From Chloroflexus aurantiacus J-10-fl (GTDB taxonomy: Bacteria > Chloroflexota > Chloroflexia > Chloroflexales > Chloroflexaceae), in NCBI RefSeq assembly GCF_000018865.1, contig NC_010175.1, positions 3,596,001-3,660,000 on the forward strand: 64,000 nt of DNA, in the 5' to 3' direction. The notes below the pieces were generated by a model, which worked only from the letters and a program-made list of their open reading frames with translations, made no database searches and was not told where the DNA came from. The translations under genes and the position numbers were made by a program. Numbering within the stretch: position 1 is the stretch's first letter; each line of letters starts with the position of its first letter. Below are positions 26,494-36,451 of this stretch, piece by piece.

Positions 26494-27408
26494 TTACACC
26501 AGCAACTTCACCGCCCGTGGCACCACCTCTACCTCAACCCGTTGGGCTGCGGTGGCGACGACTTCGCCGTCGGTGGCGACCGGGATGGGGGTGGGGCAGG
26601 TGACCTCGATCCGACGTGCCCGCGCCATCGTGACTTCTGGTTCGTTGGCGTGCACACCGCGCATCAGCAGCGGAATCTTGCGTAGTGCCCTTGGAATCGG
26701 CATCGTATCAACAATGCACAGATCAAGCAGACCATCGTCGAGTCTGGCGTCAGGGGTGATCCAGAAACCGCCCCCCTGGCAACGACCGTTGCCGACACTG
26801 GCAAAGAAGAGTTGCCGGCTGATCTGCTGTCCGTCGAAACGCACGGTCATCGGGCCGGGACGGTAGGTAGCCAGTGCCCGTAAGACGGAGATCAGGTAGA
26901 CGGCAAAGCCACGCAGGTAGGGGATTTTGAGGCTTTCAACGGCGACGGCGGCGTCAAGCCCCATGCCTAGCCCATTGATAAAGTAGCGGGTCAGGGTGAG
27001 CCGTCCGGCAGTGACCCGAATCCGTCCGACATCAATGGCCTGGGTCTGGTTGGCGGCCAGGCGTTGAACGGCGGCACTGATGTCGTTCGGTTTGACGCCG
27101 GGCAGTGATTTGACAAAGTCACTGCCCGTGCCGAGTGGGATGATGCCGAAGGTGACCGCTGTGCGCTTGCCCCCTTCGACGATGCCGTTGACAACCTCGT
27201 TGATGGTGCCATCGCCACCTACGGCGACGATCTGCGTGCTGCCGCGGTTGATCGCCTGAATCGCCAGTTCAGTGGCACCGCCGCGGGCATGGGTGGTGAA
27301 GATCTCGAATTCCAGATTGTGCTTGCGTAGTTCCGCCTCGATGATGTGTCGCCGCCGACCAGCCAGGCCACGCCCGGCTGCCGGGTTCAGAATGACAGTC
27401 GTTGTCAT
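26494..27408 (-). CDS. Diacylglycerol/lipid kinase family protein (YegS/DagK-like)
   Basis: A 304-residue protein. The ATG at 27408 gives the exact family start TTTVILNPAAGRG; a longer in-frame extension would run into trpB antisense and is rejected. The kinase core has VAVGGDGTINEVVNG and PLGTGSDFVK, matching the GGDGT and GTGND motifs (here Ser for Asn). Such enzymes phosphorylate diacylglycerol or related lipids with ATP in phospholipid recycling. It follows trpB with 25 bases between, so they may share a transcript. Confidence 0.9.
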   Translation of the reverse strand: MTTTVILNPAAGRGLAGRRRHIIEAELRKHNLEFEIFTTHARGGATELAIQAINRGSTQIVAVGGDGTINEVVNGIVEGGKRTAVTFGIIPLGTGSDFVKSLPGVKPNDISAAVQRLAANQTQAIDVGRIRVTAGRLTLTRYFINGLGMGLDAAVAVESLKIPYLRGFAVYLISVLRALATYRPGPMTVRFDGQQISRQLFFASVGNGRCQGGGFWITPDARLDDGLLDLCIVDTMPIPRALRKIPLLMRGVHANEPEVTMARARRIEVTCPTPIPVATDGEVVATAAQRVEVEVVPRAVKLLV

Positions 27409-27433
27409 ACGCGCTGCTCCGCGCCCTTCAAGT

Positions 27434-28624
27434 TCAGATTGATACCCCCAACAACCCGGCAACGGTAAAGATATCTTTGTCACCGCGGCCTGACAGATTG
27501 ACCAGAATGATCTGGTCGGGGCGCATCGTTGGCGCCAGGCGAATGGCTTCAGCAACCGCATGGGCGCTTTCCAGGGCCGGGATGATCCCTTCCAGGCGAG
27601 CCAGCAACTGGAACGCCGCCAGCGCCTCATCGTCGCTGGCCGCGGTATAAGTGGCGCGCCCGCTGTCGTGCAACCAGGCGTGCTCAGGGCCGATGCTGGC
27701 GTAGTCAAGCCCGGCGCTGACCGAGTGAGTGAGCGCGATCTGGCCGGCCTCGTCTTGCAAGACGTAGGAATAGGTGCCCTGCAACACACCGGGCGTAGCG
27801 GCGCGGAAGCGGGCTGCATGTTCGCCGAGGCGTTCACCTTTGCCGCCGGCCTCTACCCCGCGGAGCGCCACACCGTGATCGTCCAGGAAGGGATGGAAGA
27901 TGCCAATCGCATTCGATCCACCGCCAACACAGGCGACCACCACATCGGGCAGGCGTCCGGTTTCGGCCAGAATCTGCTCGCGCGCTTCCAGACCGATCAC
28001 CCGCTGAAAGTCGCGCACCATTGTTGGGTAGGGGTGCGGGCCGAGGGCCGAACCCAACAGGTAGTAACTGTCAGGATTGGTGACCCAGTCGCGCATCGCT
28101 TCGTTGATCGCGTCTTTGAGGGTGCGTGAGCCGCTGCTGACGCCGCGCACCTCGGCACCGAGCAGGCGCATGCGGAAGACATTGGGCTGCTGGCGCGCCA
28201 TATCATCAACACCCATGTAGACCACACACTCTAGCCCCAACAGCGCGCAGACGGTGGCTGTGGCAACCCCATGCTGACCGGCACCGGTCTCGGCAATCAC
28301 CCGTCGTTTCCCCATCCGTTTGGCCAGCAAGCCCTGGCCGAGTGCATTGTTGATCTTGTGCGCACCGGTGTGGGCCAGGTCTTCACGCTTCAAATAAATC
28401 TGCGCACCGCCACAGTGCGCGGTCAGGCGGGCAGCAAAGCTTAGTGGTGTGGGTCTGCCGGTATAGGTGCGGTGGAGCCGGTTCAACTCCGCCCAGAAGG
28501 CGGGATCGGCTATTGCCGCGGTATACGCCTCTTCCAGAGCACTGACCGCCGGCATCAGCGTTTCTGGGACGTATCGCCCACCGTAGGGACCGAAACGGCC
28601 CGGTCGTGAAGCAACCTCGTGCAT
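27434..28624 (-). CDS. trpB: Tryptophan synthase beta chain
   Basis: A 396-residue PLP enzyme condensing indole and serine to tryptophan. The PLP lysine is Lys90 in HTGAHKINN; the phosphate loop GGGSNAIG and the N-terminal [13 protein letters not shown] mark it as the TrpB1 type that normally pairs with TrpA. No trpA is adjacent; trpF lies 2 kb upstream on the same strand, so tryptophan genes are dispersed here. Confidence 0.97.
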   Translation of the reverse strand: MHEVASRPGRFGPYGGRYVPETLMPAVSALEEAYTAAIADPAFWAELNRLHRTYTGRPTPLSFAARLTAHCGGAQIYLKREDLAHTGAHKINNALGQGLLAKRMGKRRVIAETGAGQHGVATATVCALLGLECVVYMGVDDMARQQPNVFRMRLLGAEVRGVSSGSRTLKDAINEAMRDWVTNPDSYYLLGSALGPHPYPTMVRDFQRVIGLEAREQILAETGRLPDVVVACVGGGSNAIGIFHPFLDDHGVALRGVEAGGKGERLGEHAARFRAATPGVLQGTYSYVLQDEAGQIALTHSVSAGLDYASIGPEHAWLHDSGRATYTAASDDEALAAFQLLARLEGIIPALESAHAVAEAIRLAPTMRPDQIILVNLSGRGDKDIFTVAGLLGVSI

Positions 28625-28687
28625 AGTCTGGCTTTCTAGGAGAATAGAGCAAAGCGAAATGAGCAGACAGATTTGTATAGGCCAACA

Positions 28688-28712
28688 CGCCTCCCGTGTA
28701 GCACGGGAGGCG
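28688..28712 (-). terminator. Strong hairpin between the Trm112-like gene and trpB
   Basis: CGCCTCCCGTG and CACGGGAGGCG form a perfect 11-bp stem with loop TAG. It follows the stop of the Trm112-like gene by 18 bases on the minus strand. There is no long T-run, so it may be a weak terminator or an attenuating or stabilising structure in the trpB leader. Confidence 0.5.
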
Positions 28713-28730
28713 CTTGTAGCATAGGCGACG

Positions 28731-29078
28731 CTACTTCTGAATCAGGCTTTCGTCCTTGTTCTTCTCGCCTTCTTCGAGCAGCATAATCGGAATGCCGTCT
28801 TCAATCGGATAGCGGTAGCCGTTGCGGCGGTTGACCAGCCACTCTTTGCCGTTCGCGTCAACCATCAGCTCGACCGGCCCTTTGTCGCCGGGATCGGCCA
28901 GCATGCTCAACAGCTCTGGGCTGATGCTGCTGCGTTGGCCGTTGTTGCCGGTGTTGGTGTTGGTCGCCGGCGTGAGATCGAAGACGCTATCCTCTTGATA
29001 CTGGCGTACAGCGCGGAAAATGGCAATTGCCAGCCCGATGACGGCGGCAATGCCGAGTAGTCGCAGAACGTTTTTCAT
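28731..29078 (-). CDS. Membrane-anchored Trm112-like protein without cysteines
   Basis: A 115-residue protein with an N-terminal membrane segment (about 5-25), a Thr/Asn-rich linker, then a Trm112/YcaR-like domain: [20 protein letters not shown] and [17 protein letters not shown]. In the family the first motif is CPxCKG and a second Cys pair precedes YPI; here every cysteine is replaced, so no zinc site is possible. Good AGGAGG before the ATG. Trm112 proteins activate methyltransferases in the cytoplasm; a role for this anchored, metal-free form is unknown. Confidence 0.75.
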   Translation of the reverse strand: MKNVLRLLGIAAVIGLAIAIFRAVRQYQEDSVFDLTPATNTNTGNNGQRSSISPELLSMLADPGDKGPVELMVDANGKEWLVNRRNGYRYPIEDGIPIMLLEEGEKNKDESLIQK

Positions 29079-29134
29079 GCTGAATGCCTCCTTTTCCTAT
29101 GAAACCTGTTAGAGATGATAGGTTGCATCTGACC

Positions 29135-30628
29135 CTATTGTACACGACTTTGCCGCCGTTGCTGCGGTGGTTCTTCGTCGTGCCAGACCTGTGGTGGTTG
29201 GGTCGGGCCGTGCCAGACCAGTAACCGACCGTGAGGTGTGCCGGCGCTGTCGTTAACGATCTCCAGAAATGGATAACGCTGGCTGGGGCGACGCATGGTT
29301 TCCACATCGAAGACAATATCGGTCCAGGTACCGGTATTGATGTAGCGCCTCCCATCACCCAATTCGATATTGCGGGCCAGGTGGGTGTGACCACACACGA
29401 ACAGGCGGTCAGCCTGGTACGGTGGCTGGCGCGCAATCTGTGCCATCTCGCGGGCAATTTCATCGTTGAAAGCCGTAACCTCGCGGCTCGCCTGCCGACG
29501 GGCTTCGTCGCGCACCTGATCAACCACTTCTGGCAGGTCACCGACGGCTTCGGCGGCTACACCAAACTGACGGGCGATGGCTTGATGGCGTGCAACACGC
29601 CCACGGCGGAACGTGGCGATTGGTTGCCAGAACACGATGAAGGGTGAGTGTTTCAGCCATTCGTCTGCTTCGCTGGAGAGATGATGCGGTGGCGCCCACG
29701 CGGTGACTTGCAGAAACCCAATAATACCTCGCGTCACAAAGCGGCGGGCATCCGGGTCGCGTAGCCGTTGCAAACTCATCAAGTACCAGAAGAATGCCGA
29801 TGATGGCTTGATGTTGTCGATTAACGGTGCCAGCGGGAAGGGATCGTCTTCGAGATCGTTGATCACCTCTTTGACCAGTTGGGTGCCGCGCACAACTTCA
29901 AATGGTTCACTAATCCCGGCAAAATTGACGAAGCGGTTCCACGGATCGAACTGATTGCCGTGTACGATATAGACGCCACCACCGTGGTAGCTGATGCCAA
30001 ACCGCAGGCGCGGATCATCTGTTGGCAGACCAAGTGCCTGCCGTAACACCATCTTTGCCGCCGGATAGTGCAGCTCGAAATCGTGGTTGCCGATCAGGAT
30101 CGTGAGCTGATTGCTGGTGTTCTGCACAAAGCGCCGCAAGGCTGCAACGACGCCGGCGTGAGCGTTGATGATGGCCTCAAGCCGACGGGCCGCTGCCTGT
30201 GCGCTCCACTCGTTATCGTCTACGTCAGGCAGGCTGACCTGCAAAAACTCAAAGGTATCACCGGCCAGGATCAGTTCGGTCGGCTCACGATTGACATACT
30301 GATCGATAAATGAGATCAAGGCTTCGTCATCGCAAAAATCATCGCGCCTGTCACCACCCCCCAGATGCAGATCGCTAACAACGATGCGGCGGCGACGGGT
30401 GTCGATGGCTTCAGGGCCAATCGGTGGTGTGGTGTATGGGGTTGGTCTGATACGGATACGGCGCACTCGTAAAACGATCCACCGCAACAGCATCAGCAGC
30501 GCAACGGCCCATACTACCCGTAGAAGCATGCGCAGCAACCGGATGCCAACCGCTCGCAGGATGGTGATGCCAGGCTGTTGGTGTTGTGGTGGTTGGGTGA
30601 GGGATTGGTTGGGTCTGCTACGCATCAT
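29135..30628 (-). CDS. Membrane-anchored calcineurin-like metallophosphoesterase
   Basis: A 497-residue protein with an N-terminal hydrophobic segment (about 28-48) followed by a metallophosphatase core: VVSDLHLGGGD, ILAGDTFEF, LIGNHDFEL, YIVHGNQFDP and VCGHTHLAR, which together supply the two-metal ligands. The pattern resembles UDP-2,3-diacylglucosamine pyrophosphatase-type enzymes, but Chloroflexus-like bacteria lack classical LPS, so the substrate is open. It ends 56 bases before the Trm112-like gene, which follows on the same strand. Confidence 0.85.
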   Translation of the reverse strand: MMRSRPNQSLTQPPQHQQPGITILRAVGIRLLRMLLRVVWAVALLMLLRWIVLRVRRIRIRPTPYTTPPIGPEAIDTRRRRIVVSDLHLGGGDRRDDFCDDEALISFIDQYVNREPTELILAGDTFEFLQVSLPDVDDNEWSAQAAARRLEAIINAHAGVVAALRRFVQNTSNQLTILIGNHDFELHYPAAKMVLRQALGLPTDDPRLRFGISYHGGGVYIVHGNQFDPWNRFVNFAGISEPFEVVRGTQLVKEVINDLEDDPFPLAPLIDNIKPSSAFFWYLMSLQRLRDPDARRFVTRGIIGFLQVTAWAPPHHLSSEADEWLKHSPFIVFWQPIATFRRGRVARHQAIARQFGVAAEAVGDLPEVVDQVRDEARRQASREVTAFNDEIAREMAQIARQPPYQADRLFVCGHTHLARNIELGDGRRYINTGTWTDIVFDVETMRRPSQRYPFLEIVNDSAGTPHGRLLVWHGPTQPPQVWHDEEPPQQRRQSRVQ

Positions 30629-30748
30629 CGGTTCCTATCTCAAGTGGCTCAGGTGTCGTGTGCCCGGCTGTGCATCAGGCAGAGTGTTAAAGGCGTGTAT
30701 GCTGCTATCTGACGTTGAGCGATAGCGGCGTGTTGCAGTCTCAAGTTC

Positions 30749-31402
30749 TTATGCACTGCGTGCAGCAGCGATAAATGCCCTGATCAGGGCCGGGTCTTTC
30801 TGGCCATCACGCTCGACACCGCTACTGACATCGACACCCATTGGCTGCACGATGGCGATGGCCTGTGCGACATTCACCGGTGTCAGGCCACCGGCCAGGA
30901 TGGTCGGCACCTGCCGCGCAATGTGTGCGGCCCGTCCCCAGTCGGCCTGGATGCCGGTACCGCCGTAGGCACCACTGACGTGCGCGTCGATCAGTGCAGT
31001 CAGTGGGGGTAGCCCCTGACCAACTGTTGGTATAGCTGCAATACGCGCCAGCCATGCCTGCTCAAGTGGGGTATCGATCATCCGAATCGCTTTGATCACC
31101 GGTAGCCCGTGTGGGGTCGGGTAATCTGGCGGCTCATCGCCACTCAACTGAATCGCCTCTAATCCCACTGTGGCGGCAATGTCGGCTACGTGGGCCGCCG
31201 GTTCATTCACGAATAAGCCGACGATCAACGGGCGTGGTGGTGGCAGGGCGCGCACGGCGGCGGCAATCTGTTGAGCTGCGGCGACGGTGACTTGCCGTCG
31301 GCTGGGCGCAAAGACCAGGCCGATCAGATCGGCGCCGGCAGTGGCGGCTGCCAGCGCCAGATCGACTGTGCGTAGGCCACAGATTTTGATCAGGCTACTC
31401 AC
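30749..31402 (-). CDS. trpF: Phosphoribosylanthranilate isomerase
   Basis: A 217-residue TIM-barrel enzyme isomerising N-(5-phosphoribosyl)anthranilate in tryptophan synthesis. The catalytic Cys8 (KICGLR) and Asp139 (DAHVSGAYGGTG) are present, as is the phosphate-binding ILAGGLTPVNV and VDVSSGVE. The start is a GTG overlapping the end of the NYN gene by 8 bases, so it is translated with it. Confidence 0.95.
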   Translation of the reverse strand: MSSLIKICGLRTVDLALAAATAGADLIGLVFAPSRRQVTVAAAQQIAAAVRALPPPRPLIVGLFVNEPAAHVADIAATVGLEAIQLSGDEPPDYPTPHGLPVIKAIRMIDTPLEQAWLARIAAIPTVGQGLPPLTALIDAHVSGAYGGTGIQADWGRAAHIARQVPTILAGGLTPVNVAQAIAIVQPMGVDVSSGVERDGQKDPALIRAFIAAARSA

Positions 31403-33353
31403 TCGTCTTCAGGGTGTAATAAACGCGACGGCTCCGAGTCGTGCGCTCAAACATGCCATGGTGAATGGCTTGCTTGAGCATTGTGCGATTCTCTTCGGTA
31501 GTACGCGGCAACCCGTGTTGTTTACGTGCAGCCTGAAGCGCACTCAAGAGTTGTTGGAAGGTGGCCGGTTTGCCCAATTCACGGACAGTCGCTCGTAAGA
31601 GTTCCCATTCAGCTTCGCTAAATACGACGCTGAGATCAACCTGACCGATACCGTCCTCGGCTGTTGACGCCCCCGCAGATGACTCCACTTCAGCGGTGGA
31701 TGCCATCGTCGCTTCGTTACCCGACACTGCTGCTGGCGCTGTCATCGCAGGATCGCCTGCCGATTCGGGCAGTGGCGCCGATGGCTCCTCAACCGCCGGA
31801 GCAACCATCACCTCCGCCTCGGCGGTTGACTCCGACGCGCCGGTGGTCACCGCTGGCGCCGTCATCGCTAGATCGCCTGCCGGTTCGGGCAGTGGCGCCG
31901 ATGGCTCCACGACTGCCGGGGCAACCGTCAACCCCGCCTCGTCGGTTGACTCGGATGCGCCGGTAGCCGCTTCGCCAGCCTCGGCGGTTGCCTTCCGCGA
32001 CCGCCGGCGCCGATTGCGACTCGGCTTGGCCGGTTGTTCGCTCTCGGCTGCACCCTGGGCGGCCTCAACCGTGGCCGGTAACGCTTCCACCACTGGTTCG
32101 GCTGGAACAGGCAGTGGCTCTGCCACGAGTTCGACTGCGACAGGTGTCTCCGCGCTGATCGGGGTCGGTTCATCGATCTGAGGCGGATTGTACTCAGGCT
32201 CGTCCAGTTCGACAACAACCTCGGTCGTTTCCTGAATGACGGTATGCTCTTCGCGCTGGCGACCACTGCGCCGCGACCGCCGGCGGCGGCGGCGACTGCT
32301 GGTGGTTGTGGTGGTCGGTGCCGGTTCTGGCACAACCGTCTTCAACTCTTCGACCACGACCGGGCTGATCTCGGCGATCTGGACACTGCCGTTACTCCCG
32401 ATGGGCGGATCGATCACCACCGGTTCGGGCGGCAACTCTTCCATCAGCGCCGGGGCAAAGCGCGAAAGCTTCATCGGGTCTTCGCCGGGCAGGAAGACCT
32501 CGTTGACCGAGCCTTTGGTGAAGATTTGCACCTTCCCGCGCTGTTCGGCGTCCATCACCAGGTCCTTAAACTTGGAGAATGGCCGTCCGTTCAGGTCACG
32601 GTAGCGATTCTCTTTGAAATCGCCACCCATCAGCTCTTTCATCAGCATCTTCAGCGATCCCAGCGTGGTCACATAGCCGCGCTTGCGGGCCAGGTGAATA
32701 GCCTGCACCAGCACATCGTAAATGTCCGGTTCGGGCGGGGGTGGGGCAACGACCGGGGTCGGTGGCGGCTCGGCTTCGACCATTTCGAGGGCGCGGTTAA
32801 GCTCGGTTGCCCGATTGGCAATTGCCGTGGCGGCGGCACTGGCACTCGGTTGACGCCCGATCAGTTGCTCGTAGAAGACAAACTCGTCGGCGCTTTGAGC
32901 CAGATGGGTACTGGCAGCACCGCCGATACCGATGATGTACACCTCTTTGCCGTGCTGGCGAATACTGTGTACCAGCGGAATAAAGTCACGGTCGCCGGTG
33001 ACCAGAACGAAGCGGGCAACGTTCGGGTTGGTATAGAGCGTCTTCATCGCGTCGATACAAAGGTTCATATCGACACTGTTTTTGATTGCTCGTCCGGTAC
33101 GACCGGCATCTTTGTCGTAGTAGTACGTGGCAACGTAAATTGGTTCAATAGCGTTGGCGTAAAGGGCACTGGTAATGCGAGGATAACGGTACCAGTCGGC
33201 GTAGGCGCGTGAAATCACGACGCGGCCGAGGTCGTTGCAGCGGTCCATAATCGCTTCGAAATTAGGCGTGGCGTTGAGCTTGTCGCGCACGCTGACATAA
33301 ATGTTCTCGAAGTCGATGAAGACCGCGACATCTGGTCGCTTTTGGTCGTACAT
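31395..33353 (-). CDS. NYN-domain ribonuclease-like protein with LOTUS (OST-HTH) domains
   Basis: A 652-residue protein; ATG at 33353 gives MYDQKRPDVAVFIDFENI. The N-terminal NYN/PIN-like nuclease domain (about 1-160) has DFEN and VTGDRDFIPLV acidic motifs. An OST-HTH/LOTUS domain lies at about 215-300 (IHLARKRGYVTTLGSLKMLM) and a second helical domain ends the protein. Between them is a disordered stretch with arginine clusters (SSRRRRRRSRRSG, RNRRRRSRK) and two near-identical acidic Pro/Ala repeats of about 40 residues. NYN-LOTUS proteins are thought to bind and cut or silence RNA; the target is unknown. It is cotranslated with trpF. Confidence 0.87.
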   Translation of the reverse strand: MYDQKRPDVAVFIDFENIYVSVRDKLNATPNFEAIMDRCNDLGRVVISRAYADWYRYPRITSALYANAIEPIYVATYYYDKDAGRTGRAIKNSVDMNLCIDAMKTLYTNPNVARFVLVTGDRDFIPLVHSIRQHGKEVYIIGIGGAASTHLAQSADEFVFYEQLIGRQPSASAAATAIANRATELNRALEMVEAEPPPTPVVAPPPPEPDIYDVLVQAIHLARKRGYVTTLGSLKMLMKELMGGDFKENRYRDLNGRPFSKFKDLVMDAEQRGKVQIFTKGSVNEVFLPGEDPMKLSRFAPALMEELPPEPVVIDPPIGSNGSVQIAEISPVVVEELKTVVPEPAPTTTTTSSRRRRRRSRRSGRQREEHTVIQETTEVVVELDEPEYNPPQIDEPTPISAETPVAVELVAEPLPVPAEPVVEALPATVEAAQGAAESEQPAKPSRNRRRRSRKATAEAGEAATGASESTDEAGLTVAPAVVEPSAPLPEPAGDLAMTAPAVTTGASESTAEAEVMVAPAVEEPSAPLPESAGDPAMTAPAAVSGNEATMASTAEVESSAGASTAEDGIGQVDLSVVFSEAEWELLRATVRELGKPATFQQLLSALQAARKQHGLPRTTEENRTMLKQAIHHGMFERTTRSRRVYYTLKTSE

Positions 33354-33654
33354 CGTTGTCTTGTCTGCTCCTGTTGTGCATTGGGAGGGTGGAGCGCGGA
33401 GCATTCATCGACGCCAGCTCACGCTATCGTACCGGGTTGTTGTATCACTACCGGCAACGGCCTGCTCGCAACGGCGAACGGCGTACACACATCTGATCCA
33501 GGTAGCGTTACGACGAACTGCGGAGCAATGCGTCGGTATGTTCACGCGAACCAACCTCACAGCGTTAGGCTTGAATCGCGATATAAAAATCTCATCTACA
33601 TGTGAGCAGGGTATTGTCCCGCCAGACAATTCTGCTCTTGTTGCTACTATAGCA

Positions 33655-34632
33655 TCAGCCTGCAACCTTCGCAACCGGTATTGATGAGAAATTGGAGCTG
33701 TCACGCAAAATGGTGCCGTAAGCCAGGAGCTGACCGCGCAGAGCATCGCGGTCGATCCGCCCATTCAGATAGTCGCGCCAGGCTTTGCCGGTGAGGCGAA
33801 GCATCCCAACCGTGACCAGGGCAGCGTAGGCGCGTTGCGTGATCGGTGAGGCAAACTTCTGCATGTAGCGCCGGCGGGCACGCCAGAGCGCAACCTGCAT
33901 GCGCCAGCGGAATTGACCGGTAGCCGCGCCACCAACATGCACAACCCGCGCTGCCGGTACCTGCCAGATCGCCCAGCCGGCCTGTTTGATCCGCCGGCAC
34001 CAGTCGACCTCTTCACAGTACATAAAGTAACCTTCATCCATCCCACCAACCTCAGCAATGGTGCTGCTGCGGACGAGCATACACGCACCCAGCGGGTAGT
34101 CAATTGGGAAGGGGGAGTCGCCTAATTCGTGCGGATAGCGACCGTGCCACCAGGAATCGTACAGCCGACCGGGTAACACCTCACCCGGTGGGAAGAGATC
34201 GAGAGCCGTGGTGATCAGATCGGGAAAGCGAAAGGCTGCCCGTTGCAGGCTGTGATCGGGGTTGAGCAGGCGTGGCCCGACCAGGCCGACCCGCGGGTGG
34301 GCAGCCAGAAAATCGGCCAGCGCCTCGATGGCACCAGGTAAGACCTCGGTGTCTGGATTGAGGATAAGGACGGCATCGTTGTGTTCGTGCAGCAGCGCAA
34401 TGCCTTCATTGCTAGCCGCCGCGTAGCCGGGGTTTTCTGGCCGTTCGCGCAGGATAACGTGCGGGAATTCGCGTCGGACAAGGGCAACGCTCTCGTCGTG
34501 CGAGCCGTTATCAACCACGACGATCTGTAGCGGAAGATGGCAATGCTCCAGCGCTGCCAGACAGCGCCGGAGCAGCGGAGCGGTGTTGTAAGAAACAATA
34601 ACGACGCCGATATGCTGCATACGATTGTTCAT
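33655..34632 (-). CDS. Family 2 glycosyltransferase (rhamnosyltransferase-like)
   Basis: About 325 residues of a GT-A glycosyltransferase: VVIVSYNTAPLLRRCL, VVVDNGSHDES, the metal motif region ILNPDTEV, and EEVDWCRRIKQAGW. It probably adds a sugar to a cell-surface polysaccharide. Three in-frame starts are possible (34665, 34632, 34620); none has a clear ribosome binding site, so the start is provisional. It stands alone between the NYN gene and the ABC exporter operon. Confidence 0.88.
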   Translation of the reverse strand: MNNRMQHIGVVIVSYNTAPLLRRCLAALEHCHLPLQIVVVDNGSHDESVALVRREFPHVILRERPENPGYAAASNEGIALLHEHNDAVLILNPDTEVLPGAIEALADFLAAHPRVGLVGPRLLNPDHSLQRAAFRFPDLITTALDLFPPGEVLPGRLYDSWWHGRYPHELGDSPFPIDYPLGACMLVRSSTIAEVGGMDEGYFMYCEEVDWCRRIKQAGWAIWQVPAARVVHVGGAATGQFRWRMQVALWRARRRYMQKFASPITQRAYAALVTVGMLRLTGKAWRDYLNGRIDRDALRGQLLAYGTILRDSSNFSSIPVAKVAG

Positions 34633-34697
34633 ATCAGGGCGGATGCCGGGTTGATAAACCACCACATCTGCTCAGGTTTAAGCTGATGATTCCCGGC

Positions 34698-35441
34698 CTA
34701 TTCTACCATTATCCGGTTGAAGCGTTTCCCGAACAACCAGATGATGATTGCCGGGTAGACAACTGCGGCGATCAGGTAGGGCCAGGCAGTGGCGATCTGA
34801 CCATCACTCAGCAAGAGATAGCTCTTCATCGGCCAGTAGGTTGGAATGACCATAAAGAGCACTTCCCAGTGTCCATCACCGATAAAGGCAAAGATCGGCA
34901 TGATCAGCACAACGCCGGCGAGCTTCATCAGCGCGAAACCCTGCACCTTATTCTGGGCCAGTGCTGCCATAAAGAGGGCCAGGGCAGGCGCAATCGGCGC
35001 AGCCGCAATGGCCGTGAGGAACGTCGCCGGGATTGAGATGTCGTCAAGCGCCGACAATGGAAAGAGAATAAACATCATGGCGATGGTCAGAACAACGGGT
35101 ATGGCAATACGATACGCGAGATAGTTCCTGAGCGAGAGTGGCGTGACCTGCAACGCTTTCAGCGTTTGGTCGTCCTTTTCGTCGAGCAGTAGAAAGCCGA
35201 TCATAATCCCGAAGATTGCCGGTGTCATCACTACAAAAAAATAACTCAGGAAGAGCGGGTACCACGGTTCGAGGTCGAAGGCGTACTGTGCGCGCAGACG
35301 TGCGGTGAGCGGCGGTAATCCAACTCGCAGAATGATTGCTCCCAGGATCGGCAGGAAGATCATCCACGAGAGCATCTTATCGCGCCAGACACTGCGCAGA
35401 TCGATTGGGCCAAGAGCACGGAGTGTTTGCAACATATTCAT
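34698..35441 (-). CDS. ABC-2 type membrane permease, second subunit
   Basis: A 247-residue protein with six membrane segments. ATG at 35441 after GAGG overlaps the stop of the preceding permease gene by 4 bases. It lacks strong motifs beyond the ABC-2 membrane pattern (GFLLLDEKDDQTLKALQVTPLS is the usual cytoplasmic loop). With the other permease and the ATPase it forms an exporter; the substrate (lipid, drug or polysaccharide) is not evident. Confidence 0.85.
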   Translation of the reverse strand: MNMLQTLRALGPIDLRSVWRDKMLSWMIFLPILGAIILRVGLPPLTARLRAQYAFDLEPWYPLFLSYFFVVMTPAIFGIMIGFLLLDEKDDQTLKALQVTPLSLRNYLAYRIAIPVVLTIAMMFILFPLSALDDISIPATFLTAIAAAPIAPALALFMAALAQNKVQGFALMKLAGVVLIMPIFAFIGDGHWEVLFMVIPTYWPMKSYLLLSDGQIATAWPYLIAAVVYPAIIIWLFGKRFNRIMVE

Positions 35442-36172
35442 AACGACCTCGCTAACGATACGCTTCGCCGCCGACTGCCCTCTTTGGTCACCACGAAGCG
35501 GTAGAAGGTGTGCCGCCCGACGACCCATCCGATACTGATCCAGACCAGACTGTAAAGAATACCGTACCACAACTGCCAGGCCGGTAGCGGCTTGTAGGCT
35601 GCCTCCACCAGTATCAGGGGTGCCTGAAGTGGATGCAGGTAGATCAGCCAGTGTTGCCAGAGATCAAAATAGGGTAACAGCGGAATCGAAAAACCCATCG
35701 TCCATAGCGCCGAAGGCAGGATGAATTCAGAGATCGAATCGTAACGCGCCACAACAAAAAATCCGTATAACGTGTACATGGCGACAAAACAACCGATGCC
35801 GATTAGCATCCACAACCAGTTAAAGGCTGGGCCGCTCACCAGCAGGATCAGGGCCAGCGACTCGCTGGCTGAAAGGACGAATAGACTGATAATCTTCGCC
35901 AGCAGATACTCCCAGTCGCGGAGCGGGGTGACAACCTGTGCTTCCAGCACGCCTTCCCCCTTCTCCAGCAAGACCAGCCCGGCCATAAAGAAAAAGCTGT
36001 TAACCACCAGCGTTTCCAGCAGAATGGCCGGCCACCACAGTTGCCAGTCCACGCCATCGAGTTGACGTAACAAAACAACCAGGAGCGCGACGATCAACAC
36101 CGTAACGAAGTAAAATCCGTTGCGATACTGGCGAACAATATCCCAATAGGTTGTGTGTAAGAGACGGTTCAT
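35438..36172 (-). CDS. ABC-2 type membrane permease, first subunit
   Basis: A 244-residue, six-helix protein whose cytoplasmic loop reads LVLLEKGEGVLEAQVVTPLRDWEYL, as in ABC-2 exporters. It is separated from the ATPase gene by 279 bases. That gap holds a degenerate palindromic repeat near 36340-36390 and no gene. It probably forms a heterodimer with the second permease. Confidence 0.85.
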   Translation of the reverse strand: MNRLLHTTYWDIVRQYRNGFYFVTVLIVALLVVLLRQLDGVDWQLWWPAILLETLVVNSFFFMAGLVLLEKGEGVLEAQVVTPLRDWEYLLAKIISLFVLSASESLALILLVSGPAFNWLWMLIGIGCFVAMYTLYGFFVVARYDSISEFILPSALWTMGFSIPLLPYFDLWQHWLIYLHPLQAPLILVEAAYKPLPAWQLWYGILYSLVWISIGWVVGRHTFYRFVVTKEGSRRRSVSLARSL

Positions 36173-36451
36173 AGCGTTCTCGCAGTGTAATATCTAATCC
36201 GGTGTTATAACGTTTATGACCCGTGATCCAGCGATCAACCTGCCACCCCTGAGCGTGGCAGCGTAGAACCGGTGTTGCCACTTCGTCAATAGTGGTCTCA
36301 CGTTCCAGCGCGGATACCGTTCCCAGACCGGCTTGCCGCAGCGCGTGGTGTGGAGGACAGCGGCTATGCTGCCGCACCAGCCGTGCTTACGATCAGGGGC
36401 GTACCAGGACGTTCACCCTGCCTGCCGTACCGAACGGTTGCTGATGACGGG

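Noticed and set aside
27409-27837. 143-residue N-terminal extension of the lipid-kinase-like protein
   Set aside because: It is another frame of trpB on the same strand, and the family start TTTVILNP is at 27408.
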